64,000 nt of DNA from Clostridia bacterium (GCA_017447185.1 JAFSOC010000024.1:38776-102775); one strand, 5' to 3'; positions 29,242 to 38,211 are shown, numbered from the stretch's first letter. The notes: generated by a model from the letters alone, not told the origin. Made by a program: numbers and translations.

Positions 29242-30645
29242 ATGGGAAAACACCGCACAAACGAACCTGACAGGTTCGACCCGAATGCCGCCGTACGCAC
29301 CGAGGTTCCCAGGCAGTTCAGGAAGGATACAAAGAACATCATCACTGTGCCCGCGCAAATCGTCCTGATGGGCAACGACGGATATACCAACCAGCTGGCC
29401 AGCCTCGGGGAAGCGTCTCCGACCATGTCCGCCGGAACTTTTGTCAGGTCCGGCCTGACAGAACAGCAGGAACAACTGTCCGTCATCTACCGGGAATGCT
29501 CGATCGCCAAACGGATTATCGACATGCCGAGCGAAGATATGACACGGGCATGGTATACGCTGTCCAGCGCCCAGGTGGACGAGACAGACCTGAACAACCT
29601 GAAAGCGCTGGAGGCCCGGCATATCATCAAACAGGAGCTGACAAACAGCATCCGGTGGGCACGCCTCTACGGCGGATCGATCGCCATTATGATCATCGAG
29701 GGAGAGGAAGAGCGGATGGACCGGCCGCTGAACCTGAACGCAGTCAGGCCCGGAGCATTCAAGGGAGTGCTGGTGGCGGACCTGACCCAGGGCGTTACGC
29801 CGTCCATGGAACTGGAAGAGGATCTGGACGATCCGGATTACGGGCTTCCGGAATTCTATGAAGTCAACATGGAGATGGGGGAAATGCGATCTGCCAAGAT
29901 CCATCATTCCAGGGTGCTGCGGTTCACCGGACGGGAGCTGCCGCACACGGAAACAATCCGGAACAGCTACTGGGGCGCCAGTGAACTGGAGCATCCAATG
30001 GACGAAATCAGGAGATACCTTTCCACCTGTGAGAATATTGCCCAGCTTATGTTCCAGGCCAACCTGATTACCCTGAAGATCGCAAACTTCGGATCAGACC
30101 TGGCATACGGAACGGACAGGCTGAAGGAAAAGGTTGAACGAACCGTCCAGCAGGAGAACCGGATGCGAACTTCCTACGGGGTCCAGATCCTGGGCGCAGA
30201 AGATTCCATGGAGAATCATTCCTACAGTTTCAGCGGCGTGGCGGACGTGAAGGAATCCTTCATGATTGACGTGGCCGGGGCGGCGGAGATCCCGGCAACG
30301 AAACTGTTCGGCCGCAGCCCGCAGGGCATGAACGCCACCGGAGAGGAAGACCTGCGGAATTACTACGACATGATCGCCCAGCAGCAGGAACGGCTGCTCC
30401 GTCCGGCACTGGAAAAGCTGCTGCCGGTCATGGCCATGAGCTGCTGGGGATTTGTTCCGGATGACCTGAAAATCAACTTCAATCCGGTGATGACAAAAAG
30501 CCCGGAAGAAACCGCCAGGATCTCCAAGGATAACGCCGATGAGATTATCGCCCTGCTGAACAGCGAGATCATCACCAGAGAGGAAGCCCGGGCAGAGCTG
30601 GCAAGGAGAGGGAAGATCCTCGGGAACTGGGGGAACATCATTTGA
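29242..30645 (+). CDS. Phage portal-like protein (DUF1073 family)
   Basis: 467 residues. Family features are the N-terminal RECSIAKRIIDMPSEDMTRA, the SIRWARLYGGSIAIMIIEG strand and the C-terminal IPATKLFGRSPQGMNATGEED, which is shared by portal proteins of tailed phages. It would form the dodecameric DNA-entry ring and dock the terminase. The downstream terminase gene starts within its last four bases. In other nomenclature this family carries Acb1 (anti-CBASS) related names, but a neighbouring terminase favours the portal reading. Confidence 0.8.
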   Translation: MGKHRTNEPDRFDPNAAVRTEVPRQFRKDTKNIITVPAQIVLMGNDGYTNQLASLGEASPTMSAGTFVRSGLTEQQEQLSVIYRECSIAKRIIDMPSEDMTRAWYTLSSAQVDETDLNNLKALEARHIIKQELTNSIRWARLYGGSIAIMIIEGEEERMDRPLNLNAVRPGAFKGVLVADLTQGVTPSMELEEDLDDPDYGLPEFYEVNMEMGEMRSAKIHHSRVLRFTGRELPHTETIRNSYWGASELEHPMDEIRRYLSTCENIAQLMFQANLITLKIANFGSDLAYGTDRLKEKVERTVQQENRMRTSYGVQILGAEDSMENHSYSFSGVADVKESFMIDVAGAAEIPATKLFGRSPQGMNATGEEDLRNYYDMIAQQQERLLRPALEKLLPVMAMSCWGFVPDDLKINFNPVMTKSPEETARISKDNADEIIALLNSEIITREEARAELARRGKILGNWGNII

Positions 30646-31892
30646 GCGACATCGCTGAAATTATCGGGTATTACATCGCACACCCGGAAGAACTGGGGCG
30701 CCAGGTGGGGTTCAGGGACCTGACGCCCCTGCACGGGGAATGGATCCGGGAGATGATCAACGGAGAGGGCGACTATACCCTGCAGGCGCACCGGGGAAGC
30801 TACAAATCCTCCTGCCTGGCGGTTGCGATCGCCATACTGATGATCCTGCAGCCGAAGCGGAACATCATTTTCCTGCGGAAGACCGACAGCGATGTGGCCG
30901 AGATGCTGGGGATGGTCGGCAAGATCCTGCGGCAGCAGATCATGGGAGATATCGTATCCCGGTACTGGCACAAGCCGCTGATGCTCCTGGGCGAATCCGC
31001 AAGCCACCTGAGCACCAACCTTTGGCAGTCGCCGATGGGCGCCCCGCAGCTGCTGGGGCTTGGCATCCGCAGCTCCATTACCGGAAAACACTCCTACTAT
31101 GTGATCACAGACGATATCTGCAACAAGGACGACCGGGAGAGCCGGGCGGAGCGGGAACGCACCAAGAAACAGTACGACGAGCTGCAGAACATCCGGAACA
31201 AGGGCGGGCGGATTATCAACCTGGGTACACCGTGGCACAAGGACGACGTATTCACGAAGATGCCGAACATCCACCAGTACGACTGCTACCAGACCGGGCT
31301 GATTACGAAGGAGCAGCTGGACCAGCTGCGGCAGAGCATGGCGCCGAGCCTGTTCGCCGCGAACTATGAGCTGAAGCATATCGCTTCCTCCGAACTGATC
31401 TTTGAAACGCCGCCGCGATTTACGGACGATCCGATGAACCTGCGGGATGGGGTGGCCCATGTGGACGCCGCCTACGGCGGAAGCGACTATACTGCCTTCA
31501 CCTGCGGGAAACTGGACCGGGACAACGATATCCTGTATCTTTACGGGAAGCTCTGGCACAAGGCGGTGGACAAGGTGATGGATCACATCATCGAAGAAGC
31601 GCAGCGGCTGATGTGCGAGCCGATCAAATGCGAGAAGAACGGGGACAAGGGATTCCTGATCCGGGAGCTCTTCGAGCGGGGCGCTTACGCCTCCGGGTAC
31701 GTGGAAAGCCAGAACAAGTTTGTCAAGATCTGCACGTACCTGAAAAAGTGGTGGCCGAGGATCGTATTCCTGGAGGGAACCGATCCGGAATATATCGACC
31801 AGATCCTGGACTATACCGAAAACGCAGAGCACGACGACGCGCCGGACAGCGCCGCGTGCATCTGCCGGATCCTGGAACGAGGATACAGATAA
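30642..31892 (+). CDS. Phage terminase large subunit
   Basis: 416 residues from TTG 30642 (TTGA overlap with the portal gene). The ATPase part has LHGEWIREMI, then QAHRGSYKSSCLAVAIAILM as Walker A-like region with its Lys, and YYVITDDICNKDDRES as the Walker B region. The nuclease part begins at GVAHVDAAYGGSDYTAF (metal-binding Asp). It cuts and pumps phage DNA into the head. It is normal in length for the short class. No capsid or tail genes follow, so the prophage is a remnant. Confidence 0.85.
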   Translation: MSDIAEIIGYYIAHPEELGRQVGFRDLTPLHGEWIREMINGEGDYTLQAHRGSYKSSCLAVAIAILMILQPKRNIIFLRKTDSDVAEMLGMVGKILRQQIMGDIVSRYWHKPLMLLGESASHLSTNLWQSPMGAPQLLGLGIRSSITGKHSYYVITDDICNKDDRESRAERERTKKQYDELQNIRNKGGRIINLGTPWHKDDVFTKMPNIHQYDCYQTGLITKEQLDQLRQSMAPSLFAANYELKHIASSELIFETPPRFTDDPMNLRDGVAHVDAAYGGSDYTAFTCGKLDRDNDILYLYGKLWHKAVDKVMDHIIEEAQRLMCEPIKCEKNGDKGFLIRELFERGAYASGYVESQNKFVKICTYLKKWWPRIVFLEGTDPEYIDQILDYTENAEHDDAPDSAACICRILERGYR

Positions 31893-31910
31893 TAAAGGAA
31901 GGGAACAGAC

Positions 31911-32189
31911 ATGGAGAAGAATGAAAGGGAAAACCTGAACCGGATCAAGGACCAGATGAACCAGGAGTGCATCCGCATGCTGCCGGGGGCCCTTGACGCA
32001 CTGGGAGATATTATCGAAGACCCAAGCATCAATCCGATCGCCCGGGTCCAGGCGATTGCGCTGATCATGGACCGGGGAATGGGCAAACCTGAGGAGAATA
32101 TCCGGATCCGGAACGCGGAAGAGGACATGGACGCGGCCCAGGAACGGCTGGACGCTATTTTTGCCAAAGTAAAACAGGGACAGGAATGA
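31911..32189 (+). CDS. Small helical prophage protein
   Basis: 92 residues behind AAAGGAAGGG. Contains ARVQAIALIMDRGMGKPEEN, a pattern seen in small phage packaging-associated proteins, and a charged C-terminal helix. Possibly a terminase small subunit placed after the large one; the assignment is weak. Confidence 0.6.
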   Translation: MEKNERENLNRIKDQMNQECIRMLPGALDALGDIIEDPSINPIARVQAIALIMDRGMGKPEENIRIRNAEEDMDAAQERLDAIFAKVKQGQE

Positions 32190-32269
32190 GCATGACGAAA
32201 AAAAGTTCCTCTCACAAAAAGTTCCTCTCACTCAGGCACAGAACGAAAGGAGGTGTCCGATCATGCTGA
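32186..32269 (+). CDS. Possible 27-residue basic peptide
   Basis: ATG 32186 overlaps the previous stop (ATGA). The frame runs to TGA 32267-32269, inside the start of the next gene, giving tight coupling on both sides. The peptide is rich in Lys, Ser and His (TKKSSSHKKFLSLRHRTKGG). It contains a perfect 16-base tandem duplication (32200-32215, 32216-32231). It could be only a translational bridge. Confidence 0.3.
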   Translation: MSMTKKSSSHKKFLSLRHRTKGGVRSC

Positions 32270-32823
32270 CACAGGATCCGGTGAAGATCCCGGATATTCC
32301 CCAAAGAATCCGAATAAAGGAAAAGGACGGACATCAATATGTCCAGTATCTGGCTGCGCGTACGTTTGATCACGAGAAGAAATACAACGTTCCGAACTGG
32401 GTCAATATCGGCAAAAGGGTTGAAGCGTTTCCCGGCCTGATGTATCCGAACGATAACTATGAAAAGATCTTCTGCAGGGAGGATGAAGACATGGAAGAAA
32501 ACATGACGGCCGAGGAGGCGCAGTATGTTCAGGAGAACAGCACATACGATCTGTACGCTCCCTTTTTTACAGGGCTGTACAACGAATTCAGGCAGCAAAC
32601 CCGAAAGAAGGCGGATGAGCCGATCAACCGGTACAAGGCGGAAAACATCAACAAGGTGCTGCTTCCGCTGAAGGAGCTCATGAAAGGGGAGGAATACGCG
32701 GAGCTGCTCGGGCTGATCAATACCGCGGAGGAAGGGGAGGAGGCCATGAATTACGGCGACGTGATGATCCTGCTGACCCAGTACAAGAGCGCGCTGACAA
32801 AATTCCACAGGAAGCAAAAATAG
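32263..32823 (+). CDS. Hypothetical protein at prophage edge
   Basis: 186 residues behind AGGAGG. Predicted soluble; an N-terminal strand-rich part (IPDIPQRIRIKEKDGHQYVQ) and a helical C-terminal part (YNEFRQQTRKKADEPINRYK, then INKVLLPLKELMKG). No family was recognised with confidence. It is the last gene before the tRNA pair and ends three bases from the inverted tRNA fragment. Confidence 0.65.
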   Translation: MLTQDPVKIPDIPQRIRIKEKDGHQYVQYLAARTFDHEKKYNVPNWVNIGKRVEAFPGLMYPNDNYEKIFCREDEDMEENMTAEEAQYVQENSTYDLYAPFFTGLYNEFRQQTRKKADEPINRYKAENINKVLLPLKELMKGEEYAELLGLINTAEEGEEAMNYGDVMILLTQYKSALTKFHRKQK

Positions 32824-32825
32824 GG

Positions 32826-32844
32826 GGAGTGCCATAGGTTCGAA
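32826..32844 (+). repeat. Inverted fragment of the tRNA-Met 3' region
   Basis: GGAGTGCCATAGGTTCGAA on the plus strand matches the variable/T-arm segment of the minus-strand tRNA-Met (32914-32931) with one mismatch over 18 bases. The two would form an inverted repeat about 70 bases apart. It looks like an attachment-site or recombination scar. Confidence 0.55.
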
Positions 32845-32898
32845 CTGAATCATGAAAAACAAAAGAAAACAGACCCGTGAAGGATCTGCTTTCTTTTG

Positions 32899-32972
32899 TG
32901 GCTCAAATAGGACTCGAACCTATGACACTCCGGGTATGAACCGAATGCTCTAGCCAACTGAGCTATTGAGCC
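32899..32972 (-). tRNA. tRNA-Met (CAT)
   Basis: A complete cloverleaf: acceptor GGCTCAA/TTGAGCC, D-arm AGCTCAGTTGGCTAGAGC, anticodon stem TTCGG/CCGGA with loop TTCATAC (anticodon CAT), T-arm with GGTTCGAGTCC. Discriminator A; CCA is not encoded. Elongator Met is favoured; a lysidine-modified Ile tRNA cannot be excluded. Confidence 0.92.
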
Positions 32973-32975
32973 AGA

Positions 32976-33051
32976 TGGTTGCGGGGGAGGGATTTGAACC
33001 CCCGACCTCCGGGTTATGAGCCCGACGAGCTGCCAGCTGCTCCACCCCGCG
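32976..33051 (-). tRNA. Initiator tRNA-fMet (CAT)
   Basis: Cloverleaf with three G-C pairs in the anticodon stem (TCGGG/CCCGG, loop CTCATAA) and a C1-A72 mismatch at the acceptor end (CGCGGGG/CCCCGCA), the two hallmarks of initiator tRNA. CCA is encoded. It lies three bases upstream of tRNA-Met on the same strand. Confidence 0.95.
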
Positions 33052-33107
33052 ATATCCGACCGCCTCGCAAGCGGCAAAGCATATAATACAGGAGCGGTCG
33101 GGAAATG

Positions 33108-33563
33108 TCAAGGATTTTTTGAGGGAAATCGGGAACGGATAATCCGGCTGATCATCGCGCCTGCGCCCAGGCCCAGGGCAATCATACCGATGGTGATCAT
33201 GGCACGGATGCCCATGTTGGCTCCGTCGGAGATCCGGTTCTGCCCCAGGTAGGCCATCATCCGGTACAGCCCCAGGCCGGGAACCACCGGGACGATGGCG
33301 GACACGAGGAAGACCGTGCCGATGATTTTCATCTTCCTGGCGCTCTGATGTCCGGCCAGGGAACCGATGAGGGATCCAAGGAAAATGGACGTGGGGTCTG
33401 ACAGGCCGATTTTGAGCGCTCCAAAGTAAACCAGGTAGGACAGGATGGCGATCAGGCCGCAGACCGGCAGGGCGCGCCGGGGAACATGGACCAGCATGGC
33501 GAAACCGATGGTGCCGAAGAAGGCACCGAGAATGGCCCTGAGAAGTTCTTCCCACCATTCCAT
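33108..33563 (-). CDS. Threonine/serine exporter, ThrE C-terminal-type subunit
   Basis: 151 residues from ATG 33563, five hydrophobic helices (ThrE_2/DUF3815). Typical segments are FFGTIGFAMLVHVPRRALPV at the N-terminus and FLGSLIGSLAGHQSARKMK in the middle, then FLVSAIVPVVPGLGLYRMM. The start overlaps the stop of the companion gene (TAATG). With the DUF1212 protein it forms a split ThrE exporter that removes excess small hydroxy amino acids. Confidence 0.85.
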   Translation of the reverse strand: MEWWEELLRAILGAFFGTIGFAMLVHVPRRALPVCGLIAILSYLVYFGALKIGLSDPTSIFLGSLIGSLAGHQSARKMKIIGTVFLVSAIVPVVPGLGLYRMMAYLGQNRISDGANMGIRAMITIGMIALGLGAGAMISRIIRSRFPSKNP

Positions 33564-34357
33564 TACAGCCCGCCTCCCATCATCACACGCTTGATCGCAA
33601 CGGCCAGCAAGGCGCCGCCGGCAATCAGGAAGGCAGTCAGGATGGCCTGCACGCCGTGGGAAAGACCGGAAAGCATATCGCCGCGCATGCTGTCCTGCAC
33701 GGCATTGGTCATGGCCAGGCCGGGGACCAGCGGCATGATGGCGCCGGCAACAACCAGCTCCGTCTGCAGAGCGGGAAGGACCAGCACCAGCAAGTTCGGC
33801 AGGAGGGCGGTGAACAGGCCGCCGAGCACGGAAGCCGTCAGCCCGAAATTCCGGAAACGGGCGATTCCCGTTTCCAGGGCCTGCACAAGGGCGGCAACCA
33901 GCCCGGCGACCGCGATGGACAGCCAGTTGGCGCCGAAGAGCGCGGCAAAGCCGCAGGCGCACAGGAAAGCGGCGGGAAGGCTCCACCAGCCCCGGAAGGC
34001 GCCGGACATGGATTCGATTTCCCGGAGCTTTTCAACCGCCTGCTCCACTGTCAGTTCACCGGTTTCCACACAGCGGGAAATCCGATTGGCTTCATCCACG
34101 CGGGACAGGTTACGGTGCAGCCGGTGCACGCGCTTCACGCTGGTGACCGGATTGCCGTCCTTTCCCCGAAAGCTGATAAACAGACCGCTGGGGACGGCAA
34201 AACTCTCCACATCCTGCAGGCCGAAACCGTCACCCATGCGGGTGACCGTTTCCTCGGCCCGGTAGGTTTCCCCGCCGTTTTCCATGATGATTTTCCCGGC
34301 CAGCTGCAGGGCTTCCATGCAGGGGGACTCGGGAACGCGTTCCGGAATGTGGTTCAT
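33563..34357 (-). CDS. Threonine/serine exporter, ThrE N-terminal-type subunit (DUF1212)
   Basis: 264 residues. A cytoplasmic N-terminal domain (about 110 residues, with LQLAGKIIMENGGETYRAEE and ESFAVPSGLFIS) is followed by five helices that include ITPLVPGLAMTNAVQD-like LVPGLAMTNAVQDSMRGD. This is the PF06738 half of ThrE. It leads a two-gene operon with its partner and has a strong promoter that diverges from the HD-RyR gene. Confidence 0.87.
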   Translation of the reverse strand: MNHIPERVPESPCMEALQLAGKIIMENGGETYRAEETVTRMGDGFGLQDVESFAVPSGLFISFRGKDGNPVTSVKRVHRLHRNLSRVDEANRISRCVETGELTVEQAVEKLREIESMSGAFRGWWSLPAAFLCACGFAALFGANWLSIAVAGLVAALVQALETGIARFRNFGLTASVLGGLFTALLPNLLVLVLPALQTELVVAGAIMPLVPGLAMTNAVQDSMRGDMLSGLSHGVQAILTAFLIAGGALLAVAIKRVMMGGGL

Positions 34358-34389
34358 AGCGAGTGCTCCACTTCAAATAGGATAGGAGC

Positions 34390-34418
34390 ATTATAGTCTT
34401 TCAAAGCGAAAGATTCAA
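34390..34418 (-). promoter_or_regulatory. Promoter of thrE-like operon
   Basis: Minus strand TTGAAT (34418-34413), 17-base spacer, TATAAT (34395-34390). Confidence 0.75.
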
Positions 34419-34455
34419 TTCCCCCCGCTGCCGGCGAAAGCGGCGGAAAAGAAGG

Positions 34456-34485
34456 ATGACAGCTTTCCGGAATATATGGTATAAT
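34456..34485 (+). promoter_or_regulatory. Promoter of HD-RyR / SLOG operon
   Basis: ATGACA (34456-34461), 18-base spacer, TATAAT (34480-34485), about 50 bases before the HD-RyR start. Confidence 0.65.
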
Positions 34486-34537
34486 CGCAAAAAAAGGCAG
34501 GAAATAAAAACGTATCTGAATGCACAGGAGGCATAGT

Positions 34538-36577
34538 ATGAGTTATACCGCTATTGAAAAGATGCGCGCGGAAAACAGAAAACGGTTCGGGAAAGATGTG
34601 GGACCTTTTCTGCCAAAGCCCTTCCCGAGGGAAGCGCGGGGGATGGACCTGAAAAGCACCGTTCTGCGCTTCCTGGACAGGCGCTGCACAGACCTGCGTC
34701 ATGACCCTGATATAGAAAAAACGGAGAAAACAAAGGGATACCAGGGATCCAGCCTGCGGCCCAACCAGATTCCGTACAACATGCAGATGGACCTGGACCG
34801 GCTGTGCCTGAAAAACGAGATTGCCAAATTCATTGATTCCGGCGTGGCAGAGGACGCCTATACGGTATATTACTCCTTCATCGAGATGTTCATCGGGCAG
34901 AACGGCAAAAGCCAGTCCATGGTGGAACTGCTTTCCGAATTTGAATCCAATGCTTCCTCGCTGCTGATGAGCCATCGGGATCACTATTCCCACTCCGTTT
35001 ATGTGTTTGCGCTGGGGCTGGCGATCTTTGAAACCAACGACTGGTTCCGGAAGGTTTTCAGCACGGTATACCGCTTCAGGGACGGCGGGGAGGGAAAGGA
35101 AAGCGCCTGCGCGTTCCTGGAGTATTGGGGAATGACGGCCCTGTTCCACGATATCGGGTATCCTTTTGAAATTCCTTTTGAACAGATCCTGGCCTATTTT
35201 GAAGTGGACCAGAAAAAGAGGAAACGCGGGGAGGACAGCGTCTATCTCGCGTACCGGAATGTGGCGCCGCTGATCCGGATCGGGAATGAGGACCGGGCCA
35301 GGCTGGCAAATCTGTATAACGGAGAGAACTTTGAGGACGTAGCAGAGCTGCTGGCCTTCGGGATCACGCAGCGGCTTGGGAAGGCCTATAAGTTTACGGG
35401 TGAGGAGATGGATAAGATCATCCGCAGCAAGCCCACCCATCCCGAAAAGAATAATTGCTTTATGGATCACGCGTTTTTCAGTGCCTGCCGCCTGTACCAG
35501 GAGCTGGTAAGGATCCTGAAGCCGGAGAACCTGCAGAAATACCATGTGGATGCCCTGACGGCCATCATGCTGCATAACAGCCTGTTCAAATTCGCGATTG
35601 TCGGATACAAGAGCGACCATCCGAAGGCACCGCTGAAGGCGAAGCAGCATCCCCTGGCCTGGATGCTGATGCTGTGCGACGAGCTGCAATGCTGGGACCG
35701 GACCGCCTATGGCCGGAATTCGCGGAATGAGCTGCATCCGATGGCGGTGGATTTCAGCTTTGCCGACCAGCAGATCCGCGCAATGTACTATTACGACAAG
35801 GAAGAAAACGAGAAGGTCAGCAACTATAACAAGCTCTACAAAAAGTGGGAGGAAGAGGAAGGACCGAAGGAAGAGATGCCCCGCCTGAAGGCGTACAGCG
35901 ATATGGCGGAGAAGGACCAGCGCTTCCGCAGGGATATCGGACAGATTGTGGACCTGAAGGACTGTCCGCTGACGGTGGAATGCGCGCTGCGCAAGGCGGA
36001 CCGGCAGATGAAGCATACCTACCTGTCCTCCAGCAATTTCCTGCACATCTACAACTTTGCGGTAACGCTGCATAACCGGTACCTGAAGGGCATGGACAGG
36101 AAACTGCCGGAGCAGGATGTGATGGAGAAGAATTTCAACAGCCTGTCACTGGAATACAAGATCAGCAATATCAACCAGGTGCGGAGTTTTGACCGCTACC
36201 TGAACGCGATTGACTGTTTCTATACGGATCAACCGGTGGATTACGAAATGCTGTCCAGGTTTACGGATGCGATGGTAGCCAGGTTTGCTCCGATGGAACA
36301 TGAACGCTGGGTACACGATCATCAGCGAATGGGCTGGACTGCCGGGAATGCGTATGAGACGGTGATTTCGGGCGCATCCAGGGAGGCTGTTGCGGATTTA
36401 CGGGAGCAGTTCCGGATGCACAGGCATACGCTGCCGGACGGCGCGACAAAAGAAGAGATCGTGGCGCATTACAATTCACTGCCCCCCGAAGAGCAGGACA
36501 AGGATTCCCTGCCGTTCAACAGCATGCTGAAGCTGCTGAAGAAATATGACGGTGTACGGATTTACAGACTGAAATAA
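34538..36577 (+). CDS. HD-domain protein with C-terminal RyR domain
   Basis: 679 residues from ATG 34538 (AGGAGG six bases upstream). An HD phosphohydrolase-type domain has HRDHYSHS (about residues 146-153) and the metal-binding pair in ALFHDIGYP (H204, D205). A helical middle part follows. The last 95 residues match a RyR domain: FAPMEHERWVHDHQRMGWTA, then LPPEEQDKDSLPFNSMLKLL. RyR domains in prokaryotes are proposed ligand or nucleotide sensors in conflict systems. The next gene encodes a SLOG-membrane protein, so a nucleotide-signal pathway is likely (inference). The combination was recognised by motif; exact activity is unknown. Confidence 0.75.
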   Translation: MSYTAIEKMRAENRKRFGKDVGPFLPKPFPREARGMDLKSTVLRFLDRRCTDLRHDPDIEKTEKTKGYQGSSLRPNQIPYNMQMDLDRLCLKNEIAKFIDSGVAEDAYTVYYSFIEMFIGQNGKSQSMVELLSEFESNASSLLMSHRDHYSHSVYVFALGLAIFETNDWFRKVFSTVYRFRDGGEGKESACAFLEYWGMTALFHDIGYPFEIPFEQILAYFEVDQKKRKRGEDSVYLAYRNVAPLIRIGNEDRARLANLYNGENFEDVAELLAFGITQRLGKAYKFTGEEMDKIIRSKPTHPEKNNCFMDHAFFSACRLYQELVRILKPENLQKYHVDALTAIMLHNSLFKFAIVGYKSDHPKAPLKAKQHPLAWMLMLCDELQCWDRTAYGRNSRNELHPMAVDFSFADQQIRAMYYYDKEENEKVSNYNKLYKKWEEEEGPKEEMPRLKAYSDMAEKDQRFRRDIGQIVDLKDCPLTVECALRKADRQMKHTYLSSSNFLHIYNFAVTLHNRYLKGMDRKLPEQDVMEKNFNSLSLEYKISNINQVRSFDRYLNAIDCFYTDQPVDYEMLSRFTDAMVARFAPMEHERWVHDHQRMGWTAGNAYETVISGASREAVADLREQFRMHRHTLPDGATKEEIVAHYNSLPPEEQDKDSLPFNSMLKLLKKYDGVRIYRLK

Positions 36578-36611
36578 AGGCCCCGGAATATTCGGGGGAG
36601 TATATGGGAGC

Positions 36612-38207
36612 ATGAACGATACGAATGTCAAAATTCCGCTGACGATCGGGGTCACCGGACACCTGAACCCGCGGGAAGCGGACCTGGAGCTGCTGCGGAA
36701 GTCCGTGAAAGAGGAACTGCTTCAGATCCGGGCACGCTGCCCGCACAGCCCGGTGATCATGCTGAACGCGCTGGCCTGCGGCGCGGACCTGCTGTGCGCA
36801 GAAGTGGCGGAGGAACTTGGGATTCCCCTGCGGGCAGTGCTGCCGTTGGAACAGGCAGAGTATGAAAAAGACTTTCCGCCGGAGGACCTGGAACGGATGC
36901 GCCGCCAGGTGAAACGGGCGGAGTCGGTATTCACAGCCCCCGCAGCAGAGGCGGAACCGCCGGAGGAAAACCGGGATTTCCGGTACCGGCAGGCCGGAAT
37001 CTATATGGCGGAACACAGCTATATCCTGCTGGCTCTGTGGGATGGGAAAGAAGGTACGGAGATCGGAACCGGCGGGGTCGTGCGGGCCGCGCTGGACGGC
37101 GCATGGCAGCCCCGGCGGGGAATGGCCTGCCGGAGAGCAGAGAACATTGCGGTACGCCATATTTATACACCCCGGGAGGGGGACGGGGCGGAATACAAAA
37201 AGGCTGCAATTCCGCCGGAGAATACGGCGGTGATGGAAGAGATTCTCGCTAAAACGGAAGAGTTCAACCGACTTGCGGAGGAAGCGCAGGCAGGCAGGGG
37301 AATGCTGCTGCCGGAGGATATCCGGGAAGCGGAACTGGTGAAGCTGGATACGATGTATTCCGTGGCAGACGGCCTGAGCATCCGGTTTGCACGGGTTTAC
37401 CGGCGGACACTGGCAGTCCTGGCCGTACTGTGCACCCTGGTGACGCTCACTTTCCTGCTGTACGATGAAGCAGAACTGATCTATATGATGCTGGCATGCG
37501 GCATTGCGCTGCTGGCCGCCATCCTGATCACCGGAGCCGCCAAGCGTTCGGCCGGACACCGGAGGTATATCGAGTACCGCATGCTGGCGGAAGCGTTGCG
37601 GGTGCAGCTGTACCTGCGCTGCGCAGGCAGCCGGACGGAAGTACAGCGGATCATGACCTGGACACAGCAGCAGGAGATGCCATGGATCCTTTGCGCCATG
37701 TGCGCGGTGAACGCGGTCAGGCCGCCGGAACAGACCCGGGACATCCGGGAAATCTGGGTGGAAAACCAGCGGAAGTATCACGAAAAGGCCGCAGAACGGA
37801 CCCGGCGGCAGAGCGGGCGGAACAACCGCCTGCTGCGCGCAGCCGGGATCTGCGCAGTGCTGCTGTATTTTGGCGGACTTGTGTTTGAACTGCTGTGCGG
37901 CGGACTGATTTTCGCCCCTTCCGTTCCCGTGAAGGATGCCGGACTCTGGCGGATGATCATGAAAATCCTGCTGGGGACTGTTTCCGCCGGCACGCTGTTC
38001 CTGGCCAGCTATTACGGAAAGATGAGCCTGGAGCGGAAACAGACCGACCACGGAAAGATGAAGGCACTTTTTACAACCGCCGGCCGGCAGATGGAACGGC
38101 TGGGACAGACGGAAGAACTGCTGGAGACACTGGCCAGGGAAGAACTGACGGAGAACGGGAACTGGTGTTCCTACCAGCAGGATAACGCACCGGAACTGAA
38201 CATATAA
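36612..38207 (+). CDS. SLOG-domain protein with four membrane helices
   Basis: 531 residues. The N-terminal 200 residues form a Rossmann-like SLOG domain: IGVTGHLNPREADLELLRKS, then VIMLNALACGADLLCAEVAEE, then HSYILLALWDGKEGTEIGTG. Helix pairs follow at about residues 265-312 and 413-468. The motif RRYIEYRMLAEALRVQLYLR between them resembles SLATT-type effector regions. SLOG domains bind or make nucleotide-derived ligands, and SLATT parts are predicted pore-formers. Thirty-four bases after the HD-RyR gene, it completes a two-gene operon ended by a terminator. The effector role is inference. Confidence 0.75.
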   Translation: MNDTNVKIPLTIGVTGHLNPREADLELLRKSVKEELLQIRARCPHSPVIMLNALACGADLLCAEVAEELGIPLRAVLPLEQAEYEKDFPPEDLERMRRQVKRAESVFTAPAAEAEPPEENRDFRYRQAGIYMAEHSYILLALWDGKEGTEIGTGGVVRAALDGAWQPRRGMACRRAENIAVRHIYTPREGDGAEYKKAAIPPENTAVMEEILAKTEEFNRLAEEAQAGRGMLLPEDIREAELVKLDTMYSVADGLSIRFARVYRRTLAVLAVLCTLVTLTFLLYDEAELIYMMLACGIALLAAILITGAAKRSAGHRRYIEYRMLAEALRVQLYLRCAGSRTEVQRIMTWTQQQEMPWILCAMCAVNAVRPPEQTRDIREIWVENQRKYHEKAAERTRRQSGRNNRLLRAAGICAVLLYFGGLVFELLCGGLIFAPSVPVKDAGLWRMIMKILLGTVSAGTLFLASYYGKMSLERKQTDHGKMKALFTTAGRQMERLGQTEELLETLAREELTENGNWCSYQQDNAPELNI

Positions 38208-38211
38208 AGGT

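Noticed and set aside
29242-30645. Anti-CBASS (Acb1-type) immune evasion protein
   Set aside because: Family naming alone suggests it; length, motifs and direct coupling to a terminase gene favour a portal protein.
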